A stretch of DNA of 64,000 nt, from assembly GCA_041393775.1 (NCBI GenBank), contig JAWKJM010000003.1:124001-188000 (forward strand), in the 5' to 3' direction. Positions 29,306 through 37,146 of the stretch are shown here, one piece after another. A program made the translations under genes and the position numbers. Position 1 is the first letter of the stretch, and each line of letters begins with the position of its first letter. Under the pieces are notes generated by a model that did not search any database, was not told the DNA's origin, and saw only the letters and a list, made by a program, of their open reading frames with translations. The DNA comes from JADKAV01 sp041393775 (GTDB taxonomy: Bacteria > Actinomycetota > Actinomycetes > S36-B12 > UBA10799).

Positions 29306-29926
29306 TCAGTCCAGCCCGCGACCGCGTGCCCACCGCGCGAGTTCCCGACGGTTGCTCAACTGGAGCTTGCGCAAGACGGCCGACATGTGCGTCTCCACCG
29401 TCTTCACGCTCACGAACAGTTCCTCGGCCGTCTCCCGGTAGGTGTAGCCGCGCGCGATCAGCCTCATGACCTCACGTTCGCGGGCCGTCAGCAGGTCGAG
29501 TTCGTCGTCGGTCTGAGCCGCCTCCCCGGTGAAGGCATCGAGCACGAAACCGGCCAGCCTCGGGCTGAACACCGCCTCACCGGCAGCCACTTGCCGGATC
29601 GCCGTCGCGAGCGCATGCGCGGTTATGTCCTTGGTGACGTAGCCGCGGGCCCCGAGCCGCACCACCCCGATCACGTCCTCGGACGCGTCGGAGACCGACA
29701 GGGCGAGGAAGCGTGACGACCCGGCGACCTGTTCCAGCACGGCCTGCGCGTTGCCACCGGGCAGGTGGACGTCCAGCAGCACGACGTCCGGTGTCGTTGT
29801 CGTGATCGCGGCCACTGCCTGTCCGACGTCGGCAGCCTGACCCACCACCTCGATGTCGTCGGGCAGGCCTCCCGCGATCCCGGCGCGGACCATCTCGTGG
29901 TCGTCCACGATCACCAACCGGATCAT
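29306..29926 (-). CDS. NarL/LuxR-family response regulator
   Basis: A 206-residue regulator with a receiver domain (acidic VIVDDHEMVRAG, phospho-acceptor in PDVVLLDVHLPGGNA, Lys in GYVTKDITAHALA) and a C-terminal LuxR-type helix-turn-helix (LTAREREVMRLIARGYTYRETAEELFVSVKTVETHMSAVLRKLQL). Its ATG overlaps the stop of the PspC-domain kinase (ATGA), so the two form a two-component pair. A likely target is the divergent PspC operon at 31159. Confidence 0.94.
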   Translation of the reverse strand: MIRLVIVDDHEMVRAGIAGGLPDDIEVVGQAADVGQAVAAITTTTPDVVLLDVHLPGGNAQAVLEQVAGSSRFLALSVSDASEDVIGVVRLGARGYVTKDITAHALATAIRQVAAGEAVFSPRLAGFVLDAFTGEAAQTDDELDLLTAREREVMRLIARGYTYRETAEELFVSVKTVETHMSAVLRKLQLSNRRELARWARGRGLD

Positions 29927-31047
29927 GATCGCCCCGGCAGGCTCAACCGGACCTCGGTCCCGGTCTCGGTGCTGCGGATGACGCAGGAGCCGCCCGCCTG
30001 TCGCATACGGGCGATCACCGATTCCCGCACTCCCTTGCGGTCGGCCGGGATCGCACCGGGGTCGAAGCCCGTGCCGCGGTCCCGGACGAAAACGTCCACC
30101 TGCGACTCCGTCACCTCCGCGTACAGACTGATCGCGCCGCCGGCGTGCTTCGCGGCATTGAGGACCGCTTCGCCCACCGCTGCGACCAGTTTGCCTCCGC
30201 GTTCATCGAGGTCAAAATCACCCACGCACACCACTTCCACCGTCACCGGGTACTCGGCTTCCACCTTCGCCGCCACAGCCGCCAGGGCCGCCGACAGCGC
30301 CTGTTCCGGGTCACCGGCGGGCTCGTAGAGCCAGGACCGCAGGTGCCGTTCCTCGGCCCGGGCCAGCCGCACCACCTGTTCCGGATCCTCGGCGTGCCCG
30401 CGGATGAGGGTCAGCGTCTGCAGCACCGAATCGTGCACCTGGGTCGCGAGTTCGGCGCGGGTCTGGGAGCGGATCCGCTCCTGCCGCTCGGCACTGAGTT
30501 CCTGATACAGCCCCGCGATCCACGGCATCGCGATCAGGCCGACCCCCACCAGCAGCAGGATCGCCACGGCCAGTGCGTTCAGCACGGATCGCACTCCGAG
30601 CCCGCTGATCGCCAGACCGCCCATGCCCAGCAGGACCAGCAGCACTCCGAGCAGCACCGCGGTCCATTGCAGGCCGTCCCGACGCACGCGCCGGGAGGGT
30701 GACAACCGCGTCCACACCACCGTCGCCCCCAGCGCGACCACCGCCATCGGCAGCCCGATCTGCATCCACGGACTGCTGGGGAACAGCAAGAACCCGCCAA
30801 TCACCAACGCTGAGAACGCCAGGAGTCGCACCGTGTCGGACTCGCCGGCGTCGCGTTGCGGGAGGACCGCCCAGAAGGCGGCGTACGCGATCACCCCGAT
30901 CCCGCCGAAGAAGCTCAGGACGACGAAGATCAGGCGGACCGCCCCCACCGGCCAGCCCAGGTGTACGGCCAGGCCGGACGCGACGCCACCGATCCACCGC
31001 CCGCGGGTCTCGCGGAACGCGCGCGGAACCGCGACTTGGGTACTCAC
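29923..31047 (-). CDS. PspC-domain sensor histidine kinase
   Basis: A 374-residue membrane kinase. The N-terminal PspC domain (TRGRWIGGVASGLAVHLGWPVGAVRLIFVVLSFFGG, then a second helix) is followed by about four more membrane helices, then HisKA_3 with the phospho-acceptor in ELATQVHDSVLQTLTLIRG and an HATPase_c domain (VGEAVLNAAKHAGG, VRDRGTGFDP). This architecture pairs with NarL regulators and monitors envelope or membrane stress in actinobacteria. GTG 31047 fits the first residues of PspC kinases; the longer frame is rejected because it would overlap the divergent promoter. Confidence 0.9.
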   Translation of the reverse strand: MSTQVAVPRAFRETRGRWIGGVASGLAVHLGWPVGAVRLIFVVLSFFGGIGVIAYAAFWAVLPQRDAGESDTVRLLAFSALVIGGFLLFPSSPWMQIGLPMAVVALGATVVWTRLSPSRRVRRDGLQWTAVLLGVLLVLLGMGGLAISGLGVRSVLNALAVAILLLVGVGLIAMPWIAGLYQELSAERQERIRSQTRAELATQVHDSVLQTLTLIRGHAEDPEQVVRLARAEERHLRSWLYEPAGDPEQALSAALAAVAAKVEAEYPVTVEVVCVGDFDLDERGGKLVAAVGEAVLNAAKHAGGAISLYAEVTESQVDVFVRDRGTGFDPGAIPADRKGVRESVIARMRQAGGSCVIRSTETGTEVRLSLPGRS

Positions 31048-31091
31048 CCGTCCATTGTTGCCCACCGGCAGGCCCACCGGATCGGGGTGAA

Positions 31092-31113
31092 ACCCTGAGA
31101 AGAAGTTCAGGGT
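31092..31113. promoter_or_regulatory. Inverted repeat, candidate regulator operator
   Basis: ACCCTGA (31092-31098) and TCAGGGT (31107-31113) form a perfect 7-7 inverted repeat with an 8-base spacer. It lies in the 111-base region between the kinase start (31047, minus) and the PspC gene start (31159, plus), where both promoters must be. NarL-type dimers bind sites of this shape, so autoregulation and control of the PspC operon are plausible. Confidence 0.45.
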
Positions 31114-31158
31114 CGGCACCGGATGTGGGACCCCGCCCGGCCGGCACACAGTGGAGCC

Positions 31159-32340
31159 ATGGATGAAACAACGATGCAAATGACACCGCCGCCGGTCGCA
31201 CCACGACTGCTGCGGCGCAGTTCCACCGACCGAGTCTTCGGCGGCGTGTGCGGCGGTCTGGGGCGGTATTGGAACGTCGACCCGGTCGTGCTGCGGGTCG
31301 TCTTCGGGATCTCGCTGCTGGTCGGCGGGATCGGCCTGTTCGCCTACCTGGCCATGTGGTGGCTGATTCCCGACGAGTCGGCCCCGGCCACCGCCCGGGT
31401 GAGCCCGTCATGGGTCATGGTCGGCTTGGGCACGATCGCGGCCTTGATCGCAGGATTGATCGGGTTGGGTCTGCTGCTCAGCGACGGCGGCAGCGGAGTG
31501 CTGCTCGGTGCGCTGATCGCCGGGGTGGTGATCTGGATCGTGCTCAGTCAGCGCGCCCCGGATCGCGGCGCTCCGGCCGAACCCCTGGAACAACAGCAGC
31601 CCGGCTACGCATACGGGGGCGCCACCGGGTACTCGCAGACCGGTGTTCCGACACAGCCGCAGTTGCCGCCTGCACCACCGCGGCAGACCTCCTATCTGGG
31701 GTTGATCGGGCTGTGCGCCGCGATCGCCGCGACGGGGGTGGCGATCCTACTCACGGACAACCCGGCGACGGTGCTGGCGGCGGGCCTGTTGGTCCTCGGC
31801 GTGACGATGGTGATCGGCGCGTTCCGCGGACGGGCTCGGTGGCTGCTGCTGTTCGCCGTGCCACTGCTGCTGCTGATGACCGTCGTGGGACAGATCCAGC
31901 GTCTCGACATCAACGCCGGCGAGATGCGGTGGAATCCCACTCCGGCCCAGAGCAGCTACAGCCTGTCCGCCGGCAGCCTGGACGTGGACTTCTCCGACTG
32001 GAAGGGACAACCGGTCGCCGGGAACAGCGTCAACATCGATGTCGGACTCGGCGAGGTGCGGATCGCCGCGCCCCGCAATTGGGACCTGGTGCTGTATTCG
32101 GACTTCGGGGTGCCGGGCAGCGTGGAGGTGACGGGACCGGACGGCTTCACCCGGTCCGGCGACCGGACATTCCGGACCGTGGTCCCCGCCTCCTCGGGTG
32201 AGGCAGACGGCACTCTGCGGATGAACATCAAGGTCCGGGCCGGCGCTGTCGTCGTGGAACCCGGGGCGCCGGCCGCGGGAGGTACACCCGCCCCGGCCGT
32301 CACCGAACAGCCGTCCAAGAAGAAGGAGAAGGCAGCATGA
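31159..32340 (+). CDS. PspC-domain membrane protein
   Basis: A 393-residue protein. A PspC domain near the N-terminus (STDRVFGGVCGGLGRYWNVDPVVLRVVFGISLLVGG) is followed by further helices, a Pro/Gln-rich linker (about 145-185), three more helices and an extracytoplasmic C-terminal part with a beta-rich DUF2154/LiaF-like look (NIDVGLGEVRIAAPRNWDLVLYSDFGVPG). The tail is Lys-rich. Genes of this type are divergent from PspC-kinase pairs in many actinobacteria and work in envelope-stress control. ATG 31159 sits at the expected distance from a GGAG site. Confidence 0.87.
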   Translation: MDETTMQMTPPPVAPRLLRRSSTDRVFGGVCGGLGRYWNVDPVVLRVVFGISLLVGGIGLFAYLAMWWLIPDESAPATARVSPSWVMVGLGTIAALIAGLIGLGLLLSDGGSGVLLGALIAGVVIWIVLSQRAPDRGAPAEPLEQQQPGYAYGGATGYSQTGVPTQPQLPPAPPRQTSYLGLIGLCAAIAATGVAILLTDNPATVLAAGLLVLGVTMVIGAFRGRARWLLLFAVPLLLLMTVVGQIQRLDINAGEMRWNPTPAQSSYSLSAGSLDVDFSDWKGQPVAGNSVNIDVGLGEVRIAAPRNWDLVLYSDFGVPGSVEVTGPDGFTRSGDRTFRTVVPASSGEADGTLRMNIKVRAGAVVVEPGAPAAGGTPAPAVTEQPSKKKEKAA

Positions 32341-32540
32341 GCAAGCACCCCATCGATGTCCTGAGCCTGGGCGCCGGCGTGATGTTCAGCCTCTTTGCAT
32401 TGGCCTACATGCTGGTTCCGGATCGAATGGACTGGGCGGTGACCGTCCCCCTGATGCTGGTCGGGCTCGGGGTCTTCGGCATGGCCGCCGCCATCGTGTC
32501 GCAGCGACGGCGGCGCTCGGAGCTGCCCGCCGGCCACTGA
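32337..32540 (+). CDS. Small two-helix membrane protein of the PspC operon
   Basis: A 67-residue protein with two hydrophobic segments (about residues 8-26 and 33-53) separated by a short loop containing PDRMDW, and a basic tail SQRRRRSE. The ATG overlaps the stop of the PspC gene (ATGA), indicating coupled translation. I do not recognise a family. The context suggests a partner of the envelope-stress protein. Confidence 0.75.
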   Translation: MSKHPIDVLSLGAGVMFSLFALAYMLVPDRMDWAVTVPLMLVGLGVFGMAAAIVSQRRRRSELPAGH

Positions 32541-32550
32541 CGTCCGGCCC

Positions 32551-32583
32551 AGGAACCCCGGGGATGTGCCTCCCGGGGTTCCT
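32551..32583 (+). terminator. Strong hairpin after the PspC operon
   Basis: AGGAACCCCGGG (32551-32562) pairs perfectly with CCCGGGGTTCCT (32572-32583) around a 9-nt loop, ten bases after the stop of the small membrane protein. A weak T-run (GCTTTG) follows. This is the clearest factor-independent terminator shape in the window. Confidence 0.75.
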
Positions 32584-32671
32584 GCTTTGGGGGGAGTCGG
32601 ACCTGCGCGGGTCCGTGCCTGTGTCGCTGAGGGCTTCCGGGCCGGTTGCGCCAGTAGCCGACGAACTGGGC

Positions 32672-32747
32672 GTTCGCTGGTGTTCGTGCAGTTCGTTGCC
32701 GTTCCTCGCGCGCCGAGCGTCAACGAACTGCACGAACGCCATCGAAC
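32672..32747. repeat. Palindrome family D, copy 1 (GTTCG boxes at 10-9-10)
   Basis: Direct GTTC(G/C) boxes start at 32672, 32682, 32691 and 32701 (steps 10, 9, 10). Facing them, CGA(G/A)C boxes start at 32714, 32724, 32733 and 32743 (steps 10, 9, 10). The central arms (32679-32698 and 32721-32740) match in 19 of 20 positions. The identical spacing recurs at 42505-42580. Confidence 0.8.
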
Positions 32748-32879
32748 AGCACGGACGTGATCGAACAACCCTTGGCGGCCATAGCAAGGCTGGCCGACAA
32801 GAACCCTCGAATCGTCGGTGGTTGCTCATTTTGGCCCGATCCTCACCCCTCGGCGGGACCGGTGTGATTTGCTCGAGAC

Positions 32880-34568
32880 GTGAGCACCGACGCGGACGTC
32901 ATCGTCATCGGGGCGGGTCCCGGAGGGCTGTCCTGCGCCGCCTACCTCGCGGCCACCGGCAAACGGGTGATCGTCGTGGATCGGCACACCGTGCCCGGTG
33001 GCAACATGAGTTGCTTCACCCACCGCGATTCGGACTCGGGCGAGACCTATGAGTTCGACGTGGGCCTGCACTACATCGGCGGCTGCGGCCCACGAGGCGC
33101 GATGCGTTCGGTGTTGGAGCCACTCGGGATCCGTCCCGACTACCTGCCGATGGACGAGGCGGGATACGACACCCTGCTGTTCGACTCCGGGCAGGTGCGG
33201 CAGTTCAAGGTGCCGGCCGGACTGACCAACTACCGGGACGCGCTGGTGGGGGCCTTCCCCGCAGAGCGTGACGCCATCGAAGAGTACGTGGGGCTGCTGC
33301 GCGATGTGCGCACTGTCATGAGCAAGGCGGCCCGGGTTCGCGGTCCCCGTGCGGCCGCTGAAATCCTGGCCCCTGGCTACCGGGTCCTGCGACTGATGAA
33401 CGCAACGCTGGGCCAGGTCTTCGACCGGATCGGCGCCTCACCGCGACTGCGCACAGTACTTGCGGGCATCAACGGCACTTACGGGGTGCCGCCGAAGGAT
33501 GCCTCCTTCCTTGCCCACGCAGGAGTGTTCCTGCACTACGCCGGCGGCGCCTGGTACCCGCGCGGCGGCGGCCAGCCGATCGCCGACGCCCTTGCGCGTG
33601 TCGTCAAGAACAACGGCGGCGACGTACTTCTGCGGACCCAGGTCGAGCAGATCCTGGTCGAGGGGGACAGCGCCGTCGGGGTCAGGGTCCGTCGACCTGC
33701 CGTCGACCGCCGGCGCGGTCTGCCCGACACCATCACCGCGCCCATCGTGGTCTCCGACGCCGACCTCAAGCGCACATTCACCGAATTGCTGCCCGAGCAG
33801 GCGGTTCCGGAGAGGCTGCGCAGACGGATACACAGCGCGACGATGGCCGTACCGCTGCACGTCGAGTACCTGATCCTCGACCGGGATCTTGCCGCCGAAG
33901 GTGCCTCCAACACGAATTGGTGGGTCTATCCCGACGACGACCTCGACAACGCCTACGCACAGGTGGCGGCCGGTCGCATGCCGCAGTCACCGTTCGCATA
34001 CCTCACCTCGGCCAGTCTCAAGGACCCCGGGAACCCACGGCTCGCCCGCCCCGGCCAGACGAACATCCAGATCATGACCGCGGCGCCGGCCGACCATCGG
34101 TTCTGGGGGCTGCACGGCGGCGGGCCGGTAGCCGGGGAGTCCTACCGGCGCAACTCGGACTACCTGAAGCGCAAGCAGGAACTGCACGACGGGCTGCTCC
34201 GCAGCGCCGAGCGGGCGATCCCCGGCATCACCGACTCCGTGGTGTACGACGAGTCCGCGACCCCGATCACCCACGAGCGCTTCGTGCGCTCCACCGGTGG
34301 CACGTCGTACGGGTTCGCCGCCACCCCGGCGCAGATGCTACTGAAGCGGCCGAGCGCCAAGACTCCGGTCGGCGGACTGTGGATCGTGGGCGCCAGCACG
34401 CGCTACATGCACGGGATCTCCGGGACGCTGGGAGGCGGCATGCTCACCGCGGCCGCCATCGCCAGGACGCCGTTGTCGCGACTGCGGCGGCTAGGTCTGC
34501 CCGATGTGTGGCAGCCGGAACCCGAGTTCCACCTCCCCGATCGGACCTCGGCACGCCGCGTGCCCTGA
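32880..34568 (+). CDS. FAD-dependent phytoene desaturase/retinol saturase-like oxidoreductase
   Basis: A 562-residue flavoprotein. The N-terminal dinucleotide motif (ADVIVIGAGPGGLSCAAYLAATGKRVIVVDR) and GLHYIGGCG, the central GGGQPIADALARVVKNNGGDVLLRTQVEQI and the C-terminal GLWIVGASTRYMHGISGTLGGG are the marks of the CrtI/RetSat/NAD(P)-FAD desaturase group. It probably reduces or desaturates a carotenoid-like or other polyene lipid; no other carotenoid gene is near. GTG 32880 begins at the usual distance from the Rossmann motif. The last codons belong to a 36-base tandem duplication. Confidence 0.85.
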   Translation: MSTDADVIVIGAGPGGLSCAAYLAATGKRVIVVDRHTVPGGNMSCFTHRDSDSGETYEFDVGLHYIGGCGPRGAMRSVLEPLGIRPDYLPMDEAGYDTLLFDSGQVRQFKVPAGLTNYRDALVGAFPAERDAIEEYVGLLRDVRTVMSKAARVRGPRAAAEILAPGYRVLRLMNATLGQVFDRIGASPRLRTVLAGINGTYGVPPKDASFLAHAGVFLHYAGGAWYPRGGGQPIADALARVVKNNGGDVLLRTQVEQILVEGDSAVGVRVRRPAVDRRRGLPDTITAPIVVSDADLKRTFTELLPEQAVPERLRRRIHSATMAVPLHVEYLILDRDLAAEGASNTNWWVYPDDDLDNAYAQVAAGRMPQSPFAYLTSASLKDPGNPRLARPGQTNIQIMTAAPADHRFWGLHGGGPVAGESYRRNSDYLKRKQELHDGLLRSAERAIPGITDSVVYDESATPITHERFVRSTGGTSYGFAATPAQMLLKRPSAKTPVGGLWIVGASTRYMHGISGTLGGGMLTAAAIARTPLSRLRRLGLPDVWQPEPEFHLPDRTSARRVP

Positions 34569-34608
34569 CATCCCCCGATCGGACCTCGGCACGCCGCGTG
34601 CCCTGACA
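34535..34608. repeat. 36-bp tandem duplication across a stop codon
   Basis: The 36 bases at 34535-34570, covering the last codons and TGA of the oxidoreductase gene, are repeated exactly at 34573-34608 (period 38). Each copy contains the hairpin GGCACG-CCG-CGTGCC. The duplication thus doubled a small hairpin directly at the gene end. Identity of the copies suggests a recent event. Confidence 0.9.
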
Positions 34609-34614
34609 CCGGCC

Positions 34615-34729
34615 TTGTGACGAAGGTGCGGGCACCGCAGGTGCTCTGTAACGAAGGTGAGCGCTGGACGCCGGCCGAACCGCTCACATTTGCTACAAAC
34701 CGGCTTCTAACCCCGCACCTTCGTCACAA
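34615..34729. repeat. Palindrome family B, copy 4 (31-nt phase)
   Basis: TTGTGACGAAGGTGCGGG (34615-34632) has a perfect complement at 34712-34729. Inside, a second direct box GTAACGAAGG (34648) lies 31 nt after the first (34617), and the inner inverted box CATTTGCTAC (34687) lies 31 nt before the outer CCTTCGTCAC (34718). This is the most regular copy. Confidence 0.88.
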
Positions 34730-34751
34730 AGGCCGCGTCACCTCAATCCCT

Positions 34752-34798
34752 CCTCCTTCTGCTGGCCGTTGTCGGTCCCGGCGGCCACGAGATGGAGG
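34752..34798. repeat. Palindrome family C, copy 2
   Basis: CCTCCTTCTGCTGGCCG (34752-34768) faces CGGCCACGAGATGGAGG (34782-34798) with a 13-nt loop and three mismatches. It stands directly behind family B copy 4, so two palindrome families fill this 285-base gap. Confidence 0.7.
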
Positions 34799-34853
34799 GG
34801 TTCCGGTCGGGGGCGACTTGCGGGCCACCGCCAAGACCCGGTTGACTGGCACC

Positions 34854-35204
34854 ATGATCACCAAACTCGACAGAAGCGCAGGGTCCGCGATCGGCTACAA
34901 GATGTCCGGCGCCATCGGCAAGGAGGACTACGCGGTGATGGTCCCCGAACTCGAGAGCCTGGTGGCCGAGCACGGCAGCGTCCAGCTCCTGTGCGACCTC
35001 ACCGAGTTCACGTCGGAGCGACCCAGCGCCTGGGGCGACGACCTGCACTTCGGCCACGAGTTCCACAAGAAGATCACCCGGATGGCCATCGTCGGTGATC
35101 ACCACTGGGAGAAGCTGATCGCGGAGATGGCAAAACCGTTCTACGCCCAGGACGCCAAGTACTTCGAGACACAAGACGCCGCCTGGGAGTGGCTGACTTC
35201 CTGA
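34854..35204 (+). CDS. SpoIIAA-like STAS-domain protein
   Basis: A 116-residue protein matching the SpoIIAA-like group: IGYKMSGAIGKEDYAVMVPELESLVAEHGSVQLLCDLTEFTSERPSAWGDDLHFGHEFHKKITRMAIVGDHHWEKLIAEMAKPF. Such proteins have a STAS-type alpha/beta fold and unknown cellular partners. ATG 34854 fits the family terminus; upstream sequence belongs to palindromes. It is convergent with the thioredoxin gene with a one-base gap. Confidence 0.85.
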   Translation: MITKLDRSAGSAIGYKMSGAIGKEDYAVMVPELESLVAEHGSVQLLCDLTEFTSERPSAWGDDLHFGHEFHKKITRMAIVGDHHWEKLIAEMAKPFYAQDAKYFETQDAAWEWLTS

Positions 35205-35205
35205 C

Positions 35206-35637
35206 TCAGCGGGCCGCCAGCGCCCGGTCGATGTGGGATACCAGCACCGGCTCGGGCTGGGCGCCGATGATGCGGTCCACGACGCGCCCGCGATCCACCA
35301 GCACCAGGGTGGGGATGCTCTGCGCCTCGTAGGTCATGGCGGCGCGCGGCGACTCGTCCACGTTGACCTTGACCACCTTGATCCGGCCGGCATACGACTT
35401 CGACAGCCGCTCGAGCACCGGCGCAACCATGCGGCAAGGACCGCACCAGGGCGCCCACAGATCCAGCAGCACCAACGATGTGGTGCCCAGGGCTGAGGTC
35501 AGTGACGAGTCGTCGGCTGCCACCAGCCAGGGCAACTCACTCTTGCACTTCGCACAGCGCGGCTTGCCGGTCGCGGAGACTGGCGTGCGGTTCTTCGTCC
35601 CGCAGTGCGGACATACCGAGATCGTCGATCCAGCCAT
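35206..35637 (-). CDS. trxC: Thioredoxin 2 with N-terminal zinc ribbon
   Basis: A 143-residue protein. An N-terminal ribbon with C9-x-x-C12 and C28-x-x-C31 (VCPHCGTKN, PRCAKCKSELPW) binds zinc, and the thioredoxin domain has the active site DLWAPWCGPCRMVAPVLE and the cis-Pro in AQSIPTLVLVDRG. This is the TrxC/thioredoxin-2 layout, a cytosolic disulfide reductase associated with oxidative stress. It is a single gene, 23 bases beyond the stop of the ClC gene on the same strand. Confidence 0.93.
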   Translation of the reverse strand: MAGSTISVCPHCGTKNRTPVSATGKPRCAKCKSELPWLVAADDSSLTSALGTTSLVLLDLWAPWCGPCRMVAPVLERLSKSYAGRIKVVKVNVDESPRAAMTYEAQSIPTLVLVDRGRVVDRIIGAQPEPVLVSHIDRALAAR

Positions 35638-35660
35638 GCGTCAATTCTGCCCGAGTCGTA

Positions 35661-36749
35661 TCACGCGTCGGCGGGGACAGCCGTCGGCCGAAGATCCACC
35701 CGAGGTATCACCCGCCCGATCAACGCGCCAAGAACCGCCAGCGGCACCAGTGGGAGACCGCCGACCAGGAACCCCAACACGATGCCCAGGATCAAGGTGG
35801 ACAGCCAGCCGACGTGCGCCAAGTACGCGGTGGCGGCCAACAGGCCCGCGGTGGCGGCGGCTGGCATCGAGGCACCCATGACACTGGCCGCGATCGCCCC
35901 CATGCCGGCGCCGGCGAACATGGCGGGGAAGTACGGTCCGCCCCGGAACCCGGCTCCCATACTGATTCCGTACGCCACGATCTTGGCAACCACGGTCCAC
36001 GCGATCACGCCGGCGGAGAGTTCCAGCAGGGGCTTGATCATCTGTTCGCCGCTCGTGAGCACGAGCCGGGCCGACTGCCCCGAGTACTGCTGATACCCCG
36101 CGGCTATCAACCCGACCGCGAGGCCACCGATCACAAGCAGCGGCAGGACGACCTTGTCGTCGGGGCGTACCCCGTCCAGCACGCGAGCGAGGAACCGCGC
36201 GACCGCAACGGCAGCCACAGCAGCGACCCCCGCGGCCAGCGACGCCGCTACGTCGACCATGTCGAACGAGTAGTGCGGCGTCGACGTACTGCCACTCATG
36301 GCTGGGCCCACGAACAAGGCCAGCAGTGCACCGAGTCCTCCCATGCTTACGGCCTGGTTCAGATCGAGATTCAGGCGAGGGGCCAGTACCCCGGCGACCA
36401 GACCACCGGTGAACAGCATCGCAACCTCAGGGCCGAGCACGAGGCCACCGGTGAGACCGACCGCCACCGCACCCACGAGGTACGGATAGTTCGCCGGCTT
36501 GACCGGAATCAGCGAGAGTCCCGCCATCGGGTCGTGCCCGCTTTGCTTGCGACGCAACAACCACACGAGGACGCCTGCGAGCACCGGCGCCGCCACCATG
36601 ACCCACAAGGGCGGGTAGCCGGAGAACAGGCCATCGAGGCCCCACACGGTCTCGACCAGCCACTTGATGATCGAGAACACCAGGAATCCCAGCAGGAAAC
36701 CGACGACTGCGACCACGAGCATTCCGGCGGTGTTGCGCACTTTTGCCAC
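35661..36749 (-). CDS. ClC-family chloride channel/transporter
   Basis: A protein of about 362 residues with some ten membrane helices. GLTGGLVLGPEVAMLFTGGLVAG corresponds to the second ClC selectivity stretch (GxEGP-like, here LGPE), and YGISMGAGFRGGPYFPAMFAGAGMGA to the GxFxP stretch. The protein is short for a ClC (usually about 420-450 residues), so the N-terminal helices may be reduced. GTG 36749 is the most likely start; no clear ribosome site was seen and ATG 36722 is possible. It is divergent from the peptide operon, with which it shares a 145-base promoter region. Confidence 0.78.
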   Translation of the reverse strand: MAKVRNTAGMLVVAVVGFLLGFLVFSIIKWLVETVWGLDGLFSGYPPLWVMVAAPVLAGVLVWLLRRKQSGHDPMAGLSLIPVKPANYPYLVGAVAVGLTGGLVLGPEVAMLFTGGLVAGVLAPRLNLDLNQAVSMGGLGALLALFVGPAMSGSTSTPHYSFDMVDVAASLAAGVAAVAAVAVARFLARVLDGVRPDDKVVLPLLVIGGLAVGLIAAGYQQYSGQSARLVLTSGEQMIKPLLELSAGVIAWTVVAKIVAYGISMGAGFRGGPYFPAMFAGAGMGAIAASVMGASMPAAATAGLLAATAYLAHVGWLSTLILGIVLGFLVGGLPLVPLAVLGALIGRVIPRVDLRPTAVPADA

Positions 36750-36894
36750 AGGCGCAAGGCTATCGCCGCCCAGGGGTGGGTTGCCGTGGGCGCCATGGCT
36801 ACGGGGCCGCCGGGCGGGTACATGCATTTCACCGGGCGGTCTCAGCCAGAAGCGATAACATCCTGATGCCGCAACACTCAACGAAAGGACGATC

Positions 36895-37146
36895 ATGCCT
36901 GAGGAAGAGATGACCCACGGACCTGCGGACGGCGGCGCCGACGGAGGTGCCGACGGAGGCGCCGACAGCGGTGCCGACAGCGGTGCCGACGGAGGCGCGG
37001 ACAGCGGTGCCGACGGAGGTGCGGACAGCGGTGCCGACAGCGGTGCCGACGGCGGCGCGGACAGCGGCGCCGACGGAGGCGCGGACAGCGGCGCCGACGG
37101 AGGCGCGGACAGCGGCGCCGACGGAGGCGCCGACTCCGGAGCGTGA
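36895..37146 (+). CDS. Acidic (Ala-Asp-Gly/Ser-Gly)18 repeat peptide, candidate RiPP precursor
   Basis: An 83-residue protein: a ten-residue leader (MPEEEMTHGP), then 18 uninterrupted tetrapeptides A-D-(G or S)-G and a final Ala. It has 18 Asp and 3 Glu and no Lys or Arg. Frame choice is firm: AAAGGA lies seven bases before the ATG, and the TGA overlaps the GTG of the next gene (GTGA). Ala and Gly codons vary in the third position (GCC/GCG, GGC/GGA/GGT), so the protein repeat is kept despite synonymous drift. Being first in an operon with a JmjC oxygenase, it may be the substrate of that enzyme. Alternatively it is a metal-binding or low-complexity protein without modification. I know no named family for it. 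Confidence 0.75.
   Translation: MPEEEMTHGPADGGADGGADGGADSGADSGADGGADSGADGGADSGADSGADGGADSGADGGADSGADGGADSGADGGADSGA

Larger units (their letters stand above)
32541..32879. other. Intergenic region with terminator and family D palindrome
   Basis: This 339-base gap between two plus-strand genes contains the terminator at 32551-32583 and the GTTCG-box palindrome at 32672-32747. The rest shows no coding pattern. A promoter for the oxidoreductase at 32880 should lie in the last 100 bases. Confidence 0.6.

Noticed and set aside
36895..37146. RTX-type calcium-binding repeat
   Set aside because: The repeat is a tetrapeptide A-D-x-G and lacks the nonapeptide G-G-x-G-x-D-x-hydrophobic-x of RTX proteins, and there is no secretion signal.
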